The position numbers were made by a program, and so were the translations under genes. DNA of 8,282 nt from an uncultured Eubacteriales bacterium (lineage in GTDB: Bacteria > Bacillota > Clostridia > Christensenellales > UBA1242). Each line of letters begins with the position of its first letter. The stretch's first letter is position 1. The notes under the pieces are model-generated. The model saw only the letters and a list, made by a program, of their open reading frames with translations, was not told where the DNA came from and searched no databases. Positions 1-5,682 of this stretch are shown one piece after another. The stretch is taken from the NCBI GenBank assembly GCA_900557655.1, contig USTX01000023.1, positions 1-8,282 of the forward strand. Direction: 5' to 3'.

Positions 1-469
1 CTGAACCGTCTGCTTTGTTTATGCACCAATTTGTGCCGTTAAAATATATGGCCGATTTTTCGCCCGTATAGGCGTCGTCTTTAAGGCGCTTTTGCTCTTC
101 GGTTGACAAACTTGCCTTTTCAAGAAGGGCAATGCTGCTTTCGCTGTAATAGAAATTCGTGCCAAGATATTGGTCATCTTTATAAACGCTTTTGGTATTT
201 TTGGCGTAATAAGAGAAGTTCCACGAAAGGGAGCCTGTTATTGATTCGTCAATCTCGGTGCCAAGGTATGGGCTGTTAAATGTAACATTAGGCGCAATAA
301 GCCTGCGGTTGCCACTCTCGTCAAACGCAGCGTTGCCTTCACTTGATTGCGAAAAGTCACACGCTACCATCCCAAAACAGCAGCTGATCAAGACAGCAAA
401 AAAACAAAGCATTTTGATTAGACTAAATTTTGATTTTTTTGATTTCAAACTAACGGTTGTAACTTTCAT
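1..469 (-). CDS. Secreted lipoprotein of unknown function, C-terminus off the left edge
   Basis: This gene reads leftward out of the window, so only its first 156 codons are visible and there is no stop. The start is ATG at 469-467, with AAGGA six bases upstream (476-480), a good ribosome-binding site. Residues 1-19 are rich in Lys and Ser, residues 20-36 are hydrophobic, and the segment ends in MVAC with Cys37. That is the pattern of a lipoprotein signal peptide cleaved before a lipid-modified cysteine, so the mature protein should be anchored outside the membrane. The rest is polar and aromatic (SWNFSYYAK, NGTNWCINK) and matches no family I recognise. Its basic N-terminus and hydrophobic stretch with a double cysteine resemble the start of the membrane protein at 1859-3166. 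Whether it belongs to the phage or to the host flank cannot be decided here. The reading frame is secure; the function is unknown. Confidence 0.8.
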   Translation of the reverse strand, partial: MKVTTVSLKSKKSKFSLIKMLCFFAVLISCCFGMVACDFSQSSEGNAAFDESGNRRLIAPNVTFNSPYLGTEIDESITGSLSWNFSYYAKNTKSVYKDDQYLGTNFYYSESSIALLEKASLSTEEQKRLKDDAYTGEKSAIYFNGTNWCINKADGS

Positions 470-888
470 AAGATATCCTTTTGTTTAGTTTCTGACTTTT
501 TAATATATAAATACTTATTTATATACGCATATAATATCATATTTTGTCGAAGACACCAAACGATTGAAAAGGGTTTTGAAAGATTAAGAAAAATTTTTAA
601 GGCGGGGTCAATTTTTAAGTGTGTTTTAAACCCGTTAAAAATAAATTTTTGGCAAGGTTAAACATAAAATTTATATAAGTTTTTAAACCAGACAAGCCGT
701 TGGCTAGTTTAATGAGTAAAATAAAAAGCGAACATATGTTTAAAAAACAAAAAAATAAAAAATTGTCAAAATTGTGTCACAAAATGGCAACAAAACAAAA
801 AAGTCATAGTAGAATGGAGGTGCTTAGGGCAGATTAAACTTAACTTATGTTTTTGTTAAAGTTATAAAGCAACAAAAATCACGCAACG

Positions 889-926
889 AAAATTTGTAAA
901 ATTATAAAAACTTATATACAAATTTT
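889..926. repeat. 10-bp perfect inverted repeat
   Basis: AAAATTTGTA at 889-898 is repeated as its exact reverse complement TACAAATTTT at 917-926, with 18 AT-rich bases between. It lies about 195 bp before the late-regulator gene. It could be an operator for a dimeric repressor. It has no T-run and little GC, so a terminator is unlikely. In such AT-rich DNA a chance origin is possible. Confidence 0.45.
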
Positions 927-1079
927 GCAGTATTTTTGAATTTGATATTAAGTGAAAATTGGATTTTAAAAAAGTTAAATTAAAGGTATGTTTGATTAAA
1001 AAATATTAAATAACTTTTAAAATTTTAAGAAAAAAATTTTTAAAGAAAGAGATAAAGTTAAGGATTTTTTGTTTTTTTG

Positions 1080-1099
1080 TTCGACAAAATTCGACAAAT
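1080..1099 (+). repeat. Tandem 10-bp repeat TTCGACAAAA just upstream of the regulator gene
   Basis: TTCGACAAAA (1080-1089) is followed immediately by TTCGACAAAT (1090-1099). The 10-bp period puts both copies on the same DNA face, as in an operator. The block ends five bases before the AAGGGG ribosome-binding site of the gene at 1121. The same 11-base word TTCGACAAAAT is found on the opposite strand at 541-551, in the upstream region of the lipoprotein gene. A role as a shared operator is inference. Confidence 0.4.
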
Positions 1100-1120
1100 T
1101 TTTTAAGGGGAAGAAAGGGG

Positions 1121-1864
1121 ATGTTAAACGAAGAATTATTTATTGAAGAGCCGCTTTTTGAATTGGAAGAAGGCAACGAAAAATATATGCCAAGCCTTAT
1201 AGCGCGCTCGCTTAAAAAACGCAAAATCGGGGTGAATTTACGAAAAAAATGCCCAAAAAGTGCAAAAATTGCTAATTTTGGTAAAAAGATAAAGTTGTCA
1301 CAAGCGATAACTCAGGATGAAAAAATGCGCGTTTATGGTGAGTTTGAGGATATGAAAATTTGGGTCAAAACCCTGCTTGAAATATATGGGTCGCTGCCTA
1401 ATATTATTAAGATTCTTGACCAGATTATAAGCAGCAATGCGATAAGTCCGTTTGGGGTAAGCCAGGCTTGTTCGATAAACACTTTTAGTCAGGTTGAAAA
1501 GGTAATTGACTATTGCGAGCGTAAGGATAAAATGCTTAATATTTATGTGCTTATAAGCAAACTTGTTGACTCGCTTGATAAGAAGGATCGCGAGCTTGTT
1601 AACCTTAAATTTTTAAGCAAGGCATCTATTGACACGATTTCACAAATGCTTGACACTGACAGGCGTAATGTGTATCGCAGGTGTGACGCGATTGTTAATA
1701 AACTGGCGTGCTTTGCGCTGTCGGTTGGTTGGTCGTGCTTGTTTATCTCGTCTCAGGTTGAGGGTGAAAATTGGGTTAAAGAGCAATTTGAAAGCAATAA
1801 AAAAGAGGCCTTAAAAAAGGCCGAGCGCAATATTAAAAAGGGTGCCGAGCGCGAAAGGCTATAA
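1121..1864 (+). CDS. Probable phage late-gene transcription activator (RinA/ArpU-like, sigma-70 region-4 fold)
   Basis: A 247-residue basic protein. Residues 124-150 are helical and lead into an HTH at about 152-197: LDKKDRELVNLKF, then DTISQMLDTDRRNVYRRCD. This is the shape of sigma-70 region 4: an acidic/basic opening helix, a short turn, then a recognition helix with RR-VYRR. RinA and ArpU proteins, which turn on the packaging operon of Bacillota phages, share this order, and this gene is the first rightward gene before the terminase. The N-terminal 60 residues (acidic, then very basic) and the Lys/Glu-rich tail (220-247) are longer than in typical RinA. AAGGGG at 1105-1110, ten bases before ATG, supports the start; a second GGGG run abuts the start codon. 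The end overlaps the convergent membrane-protein gene by 6 bp. A sporulation-type or host sigma-like factor is an alternative. The HTH is clear; the late-activator role is inferred from domain order and position. Confidence 0.65.
   Translation: MLNEELFIEEPLFELEEGNEKYMPSLIARSLKKRKIGVNLRKKCPKSAKIANFGKKIKLSQAITQDEKMRVYGEFEDMKIWVKTLLEIYGSLPNIIKILDQIISSNAISPFGVSQACSINTFSQVEKVIDYCERKDKMLNIYVLISKLVDSLDKKDRELVNLKFLSKASIDTISQMLDTDRRNVYRRCDAIVNKLACFALSVGWSCLFISSQVEGENWVKEQFESNKKEALKKAERNIKKGAERERL
1807..1822. repeat. Small hairpin inside the 3' end of the regulator gene
   Basis: GGCCTT (1807-1812), AAAA, AAGGCC (1817-1822) form a perfect 6-bp stem with a 4-base loop, within codons for the Lys/Glu-rich tail. 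It lies about 40 bp before the overlapping stop codons of two convergent genes, where transcripts from both sides meet. No T-run follows, so termination is only a possibility. Confidence 0.3.
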
Positions 1865-3166
1865 AAGGTCTTCGTCGTCGTCAAGGCGGTCAAGGTCAAG
1901 GGCGGCTTTGCTTGGCGAATAAAGTGCGGTGTCTATGGCCGATTTGACCTTGCTTGCGCGAACGAACTGCTTGTTTTTAAAAGCCTTGATGGTGCGGCGC
2001 GGGTGAGAGGGTTCTGCGGTGGATGCTTGTGAATAGGAGGTGGTTGGCGTGATTTGTGAGGCGGCGTTTATGGGTGCTGGCGCGCAGTTTTTGTTAGCGG
2101 CGGTGAATGAAAATTTGCCTTTCTGTTTGCGTGAATGGCGGGTAAAGTCTTGGTCAAGTGCGGAGTATTGAGGGGGTTCAAAGTGATTGTTAAGCCGAGG
2201 TGGGTTTTCAAAAAAGGCGGTGTTTGGGTTAGTGTGCGCATTATTCAGGGGCTGGTTGACCGCGCCGATTGAGGTTTTTTCGCGCTTGTTTTTGGCGTGC
2301 TTGGCCAACATTAAAACGAAGACGATAATAACGGGTAGGCAGATAAGAGCAATCAAAACGCCGCGTGTGGCGGGGCTTATTGAAAGGGTCTCGTCGGTTG
2401 AGGTAATGGTTGTGTCTGAGTTGGGTAGCACGTCGTTTTCAAGGTTGTTTGGAATAGGTGGAAGGCCGGTTGCGCGCTCGCTGTAAATGTAGCCGCGATA
2501 GGTGCAGGTTGGGTTAAAGGTCGGCGTAAACTCGGCGTAGTACCACACATCACTGACGCCGCCGGTTGGGATCTCGCCGTTGATTTGGGCGATGTAGGTG
2601 ATGTTTTGACTGTTGGCGGGTACGGGAGAAAGAATATTTGACGTGTCAGCAGCGGTTGGCGTTTGGCGAATTTGGGTGCCGGCTTCGGGCTTGATGGCAA
2701 AGGACAGGCCGATAAGCGTTGGCTGCTTGGGGGTAAGACTGACGATGTTTACAGACTGCTTGTCAATAAAGCCGATGATGTCGCCATATTTAACCTTGAA
2801 GGCCGCGTCAAATGTGGCAAGAATGGTAACAAAATACCCTTTGGGAATGGTGAAATAAATGTTGGTTAGTGCGTTGTTTGTTATCGTTTCGGTTTTGTAA
2901 AGCGTGCAGTTATCTTTAACCTTGGCAAACTGAGAGGTTGCGCTGTCAGCAAAAACAACGCCGTCTTTAAGCGTTGATATTGGGGCGTTTTGGTGAGTTT
3001 TAGACGCTGTAAAGGTATTGGTGGCTTTAATGCTAAAAGGTGTTTTTGGAGCAAAAATTAGGCAGCAGGAAACTACTAAAATTGTAAGAACAACTGCTTC
3101 AAAAAACATCAAATTTTTTGCACTTTTTCGTGTTTGTAACTTATCTAATTTTATTGATTTTTTCAT
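1859..3166 (-). CDS. Two-pass membrane protein with external SH3-like region and long cytoplasmic tail
   Basis: A 435-residue protein. Residues 1-19 are basic (MKKSIKLDKLQTRKSAK), 20-39 form a first hydrophobic segment and 269-289 a second (LIALICLPVIIVFVLMLA), followed by KHAKNKREK. The positive charges place both ends in the cytoplasm, with about 41-268 outside. That external part seems to hold two small beta-rich units of bacterial SH3 (SH3b) style: about 80-142 (IPKGYFVTIL, YGDIIGFIDK) and about 152-235 (VWYYAEF, YRGYIYSERA), the latter recalling cell-wall-binding SH3 domains. The cytoplasmic tail (290-435) is Pro/Asn/Ser-rich, low in complexity, and ends in an acidic run. No strong ribosome-binding site precedes ATG 3166; Met20 is a poorer alternative because it would remove the basic N-terminus. 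It is encoded against the flanking phage genes. Envelope sensing or cell-wall attachment is a guess; I know no named family for the whole protein. Confidence 0.75.
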   Translation of the reverse strand: MKKSIKLDKLQTRKSAKNLMFFEAVVLTILVVSCCLIFAPKTPFSIKATNTFTASKTHQNAPISTLKDGVVFADSATSQFAKVKDNCTLYKTETITNNALTNIYFTIPKGYFVTILATFDAAFKVKYGDIIGFIDKQSVNIVSLTPKQPTLIGLSFAIKPEAGTQIRQTPTAADTSNILSPVPANSQNITYIAQINGEIPTGGVSDVWYYAEFTPTFNPTCTYRGYIYSERATGLPPIPNNLENDVLPNSDTTITSTDETLSISPATRGVLIALICLPVIIVFVLMLAKHAKNKREKTSIGAVNQPLNNAHTNPNTAFFENPPRLNNHFEPPQYSALDQDFTRHSRKQKGKFSFTAANKNCAPAPINAASQITPTTSYSQASTAEPSHPRRTIKAFKNKQFVRASKVKSAIDTALYSPSKAALDLDRLDDDEDLL

Positions 3167-3470
3167 ATATTTAAAATATCAAATGGTGTTTAAAAAGTGA
3201 AAAAATAAATTGAATAAAAACGGCGATTTTTTGCTTGTTTTGTTTTATTTTGTAACTGAGAATTTATGGGCGATTAAACCGTGTCAAAAATTGTAAAAAC
3301 TTGTCAAAAAATGCAAAAATAAATTGATTTTTTATGCGCGCAGAAACTAACAAAAATAAAACAAATAATTATTAAATTTATCAAGATTAATATGAGGAAA
3401 TAAATTAATATTATTTATAGTTAAAATATTAAAATTAAATAAGTTGACAGATTAAAACACATATTTTTAG
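3167..3470. other. AT-rich spacer between divergent membrane-protein and terminase genes
   Basis: About 300 bp without a gene. It must hold the start signals for both the leftward membrane protein and the rightward terminase. The clearest structure is the 20-bp direct repeat at 3281-3320. On the minus strand the TTTTTGACA parts of these repeats look like -35 boxes; the copy nearer the gene has TAAATT 15 bases beyond, a short and weak spacing. TTGACA at 3444-3449 on the plus strand has no good -10 partner. Short AT direct repeats (ATTAATAT) lie around 3387-3411. Confidence 0.5.
3281..3320 (+). repeat. Two adjacent 20-bp direct repeats, possible regulator or packaging site
   Basis: GTGTCAAAAATTGTAAAAAC (3281-3300) and TTGTCAAAAAATGCAAAAAT (3301-3320) match at 16 of 20 positions, back to back. 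A further copy, GTGTCAAAAAACGCAAAATT, sits in the gap after the terminase gene (4945-4964), and weaker versions lie at 5544-5563 and 5606-5625. Two-helical-turn spacing and position beside packaging genes suit a protein-binding site. Similar A-rich words also occur inside the regulator coding region, so chance is not excluded. Confidence 0.45.
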
Positions 3471-3482
3471 ATGGAAAATATT

Positions 3483-4937
3483 ATGGATAAACAAGATGAA
3501 AAAGAATTGAAAATAGATTTGATTTCAGCAATGCTTGAATTAAAGCGGCGCAAAAATACCAAACTTGCAAGGTATAATTCTGGTGAGATTAAACATGAAA
3601 AGCAACTTGCGTTTCATAAATGTATTAAGCGTAACCGGTGGGTGTTTGGCGGCAACAGAAGTGGCAAAACTGAGTGCGGCGCGGTTGAGGCAATTTGGTT
3701 GGCGCGAGGCATTCATCCGTTTAAAGAAAACAAGCCTAACGTTAGTGGGTGGGTTGTAAGTTTAACTTCTAAGGTTCAAAAAGAGGTGGCACAAGACAAG
3801 ATTTTAAGCTATCTTGATTCAAGTTGGATTGAGGATATTGTTATGAGTTCGGGCAAAAAAACCAGCCCAGATTTTGGCGTTATTGACACGATTATAATTA
3901 AAAATGTTTTTGGTGGGCTAAGCAAAATTTCGTTTAAAACCTGCGAAGAGGGGCGCGAAAAATTTCAGGGCACTTCACTTGATTTTGTTTGGTTTGACGA
4001 GGAGCCGCCCAAAGAAATTTATTTTGAATGTCTTATGCGCGTCATTGACAAAAAAGGCGAAATTTTTGGCACGATGACGCCGCTTAAAGGGCTGACTTTT
4101 GTTTATGACGAAATCTATTTGAATACGCACAACGACCCCGAAGTGTGGTGCGAGTTTATGGAGTGGGGCGATAACCCGTATCTTAGCGCGGACGAGATAG
4201 CAAGGCTATCTGGGAGCCTTTCAAACAGTGAACTTGAAGCACGGCGGTTTGGGCGGTTTAGCGATGTTTCAAATAGTATTGTTTATCCAGAGTTTGATGA
4301 GGCGGTTAATGTTATCGAGCCGTTTAATGTCCCGCGCGAGTGGTATGATAAAATTTCTATCGACCCGGGGCTACACAATCCGCTTAGTTGCCATTTCTAT
4401 GCCGTTGATTATGACGGAAATGTTTACGTAATAGACGAGCATTATAAGGCCAACACTACTATTGAAGAACACGCGCGCGTCATAAAAGAAAAGTGCAAGG
4501 CGCTTGGCTGGCCGACGGGGTTTGGGGGCAATATTGAGGCGCTTATTGACAGTGCGGCAACGCAAAAAACGTTGGCAAGCGAGAAAAGCGTTTGTGAGCT
4601 TTTTTATGATTTTGGAATTTCGGCTAACCCCAATGTTAACAAAGACTTGTTTAGCGGAATTAGCCGCGTTAAAAGATACTTAAAAGACGCAAATGGCGTG
4701 CCGCATTTGTTTATATTTAAAACGTGCATCAATCTTATTCGAGAAATAAAAGGGTATTTTTGGAGCGACGGAGATAGACCATATAAACGAGATGACCACG
4801 CGCTTGATGAACTTAGATACTTTATTATGAGCCGCCCAGAACACAAAGCGCCCGCCCCAGAACTTAACGAAATTCAAAAGGATAAAAAGCGCCTTTTTAA
4901 TAAAATTAAGATGGCAAGAATGAATAATTTTAATTAA
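3483..4937 (+). CDS. terL: Phage terminase large subunit (packaging ATPase and nuclease)
   Basis: The DNA-packaging motor: it hydrolyses ATP to pump DNA through the portal and cuts the concatemer. Numbering from ATG 3483 (484 residues), the ATPase domain has Walker A GGNRSGKT at 56-63, Walker B with its catalytic acid FVWFDEE at 168-174, and a coupling-type TMTP at 197-200. The RNase H-like nuclease domain has its acidic residues in SIDPG (D294), ALIDS (D356) and DDHALDEL (D437, D438, D442). Length and order are normal for TerL and all key residues are present. An ATG at 3471 is in frame, but only ATG 3483 has a ribosome-binding-like sequence (TGGA, seven bases upstream), so the shorter form is preferred. 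A spacer of 77 bp separates it from the TerS-like gene. It is unusual in preceding the TerS-like gene and in standing directly after an oppositely oriented membrane-protein gene. Confidence 0.95.
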   Translation: MDKQDEKELKIDLISAMLELKRRKNTKLARYNSGEIKHEKQLAFHKCIKRNRWVFGGNRSGKTECGAVEAIWLARGIHPFKENKPNVSGWVVSLTSKVQKEVAQDKILSYLDSSWIEDIVMSSGKKTSPDFGVIDTIIIKNVFGGLSKISFKTCEEGREKFQGTSLDFVWFDEEPPKEIYFECLMRVIDKKGEIFGTMTPLKGLTFVYDEIYLNTHNDPEVWCEFMEWGDNPYLSADEIARLSGSLSNSELEARRFGRFSDVSNSIVYPEFDEAVNVIEPFNVPREWYDKISIDPGLHNPLSCHFYAVDYDGNVYVIDEHYKANTTIEEHARVIKEKCKALGWPTGFGGNIEALIDSAATQKTLASEKSVCELFYDFGISANPNVNKDLFSGISRVKRYLKDANGVPHLFIFKTCINLIREIKGYFWSDGDRPYKRDDHALDELRYFIMSRPEHKAPAPELNEIQKDKKRLFNKIKMARMNNFN

Positions 4938-5014
4938 AGAAAGTGTGTCAAAAAACGCAAAATTGACGTAGAAATGTGAAAATTTAGCCAAAAAACATAA
5001 AATAAAAGGTAAAA

Positions 5015-5494
5015 ATGCAGAAAATAAACAATAATAAAAATCAAGAAAAACTTATAAAACTTCTTATAAAAAAGGCAGAAGGATTTTTTTATACCGAAGA
5101 AAGTTTTGAATATTCATATAATGAAAAACCCAAAAAGAACATAAAACAAATAAGTTTTTTTGATGGCGAAACAGAAGGGCAAAAAGAAAATAAAAAAAGT
5201 TGCTTAAATAGTGTCACAAAAACTGGAAATAGCAAAAATAGTGTGATAGACTTGAATTGTGAAGGGGGAAAGAAAGTAAAAGAAAACGCTAAGGGGAAAC
5301 AATGTGATGAAGATAAACAAGCGGCTACTTTGGTTAAAAAGAAAGTTGCCACGCACTTTGTTCCGCCTGATATGCTTGCTATTAAAATGTTGCTTGAAAT
5401 TAATGAAAGTAAGATAGGGGGAGATCTTTCAGTTTTAAGCGATGAAGAACTGGCAAGCAAAATCAATGAACTTAAAAACGAACTTGGCATTTAA
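5015..5494 (+). CDS. TerS-like packaging-associated protein lacking the N-terminal HTH
   Basis: A 159-residue charged protein with ribosome-binding site AAAAGG about five bases before ATG. Two blocks stand out: 12-37 (KLIKLLIKKAEGFFYTEE) and 107-130 (VKKKVATHFVPPDMLAIKML). In many phage small terminase subunits, a segment of the form 'LxKxAxGYxYxEE', a variable strand, then 'HxPPDxxAxxFxL' forms the C-terminal half after the HTH. The same pair occurs here in the same order. The DNA-binding HTH that should precede it is absent, because the protein starts only about ten residues before the first block. The two blocks are separated by about 70 Lys/Asn/Ser-rich residues that look unstructured. 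A final helix (142-158) follows. The place between terL and portal supports a packaging role. The family link is from remembered pattern, not a search; it could also be a separate packaging helper. Confidence 0.55.
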   Translation: MQKINNNKNQEKLIKLLIKKAEGFFYTEESFEYSYNEKPKKNIKQISFFDGETEGQKENKKSCLNSVTKTGNSKNSVIDLNCEGGKKVKENAKGKQCDEDKQAATLVKKKVATHFVPPDMLAIKMLLEINESKIGGDLSVLSDEELASKINELKNELGI

Positions 5495-5510
5495 TTTGCT
5501 GTTTTAAAAG

Positions 5511-5546
5511 TAAGATCTATTAATTTTTATAAGTATTAATATCTTA
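5511..5546. repeat. AT-rich imperfect hairpin after the TerS-like gene
   Basis: TAAGAT (5511-5516), CT bulge, ATTAAT (5519-5524), a 10-base loop, then ATTAAT (5535-5540) and ATCTTA (5541-5546) give a 12-bp stem with a two-base bulge, 16 bases after the stop codon. It is almost all A/T and is followed by an A-run rather than a T-run, so it is a poor terminator on the plus strand. An RNA-processing or protein-binding site is possible. Confidence 0.4.
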
Positions 5547-5625
5547 TTAAAAAACGCAAAAATCGTGGCCATGTTTGAAAATTTTAAAGAAAAATAAAAA
5601 AAACACTGTTAAAAATGCAAAAAAT

Positions 5626-5659
5626 ATGCAACTAAATAAAAACGTTTAGTTGCATTTTT
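5626..5659 (+). terminator. Intrinsic-terminator-like hairpin directly before the portal gene
   Basis: ATGCAACTAAA (5626-5636) pairs perfectly with TTTAGTTGCAT (5645-5655) around an 8-base loop, followed by TTTTT (5655-5659). The bases before the stem are A-rich, so it could act in both directions. Only about 23 bases separate it from the portal start codon, leaving no room for a promoter after it. Transcription of the portal gene must therefore pass through it, so it may attenuate or be read through, or the fold may instead be a protein or RNA control site. Confidence 0.6.
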
Positions 5660-5682
5660 GTTGCACAAAAAACGGAGAAGAG

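Larger units (their letters stand above)
470..1120. other. AT-rich intergenic region, 651 bp
   Basis: No convincing gene is present. The region separates a leftward gene from a rightward one, so it should carry divergent promoters, but the sequence is so AT-rich that no single -35/-10 pair stands out. It does contain a 10-bp perfect inverted repeat (889-926) and three GCAAC-plus-A-run words (787, 869, 883). The 11-mer TTCGACAAAAT occurs on the minus strand at 541-551 and again on the plus strand at 1080-1090. A GGAGGTG word at 815-821 is not followed by a usable start codon. Low coding density and repeated words suggest a control region; this is inference. Confidence 0.6.

Noticed and set aside
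736..837. A 33-codon ORF for a very basic peptide (MFKKQKNKK...)
   Set aside because: There is no ribosome-binding site before its ATG, and its Lys-rich content is what A-rich DNA gives by chance.
2187..2858. Plus-strand ORFs opposite the membrane protein
   Set aside because: They are antisense shadows; the minus frame has a coherent membrane topology and is much longer.
3444..3472. TTGACA at 3444 as the -35 of a terminase promoter
   Set aside because: At 17-base spacing the -10 would be TTAGAT, only three matches, and transcription would begin at about the start codon.
5089..5490. A 133-codon minus-strand ORF opposite the TerS-like gene
   Set aside because: It is a Ser/Phe/Leu-rich mirror of a Lys/Glu-rich gene, with no ribosome-binding site and no recognisable domain.
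5650..5682. TTG 5650 as the portal start
   Set aside because: It lies within the stem of the hairpin and lacks a ribosome-binding site, while ATG 5683 has GGAG at ideal spacing.
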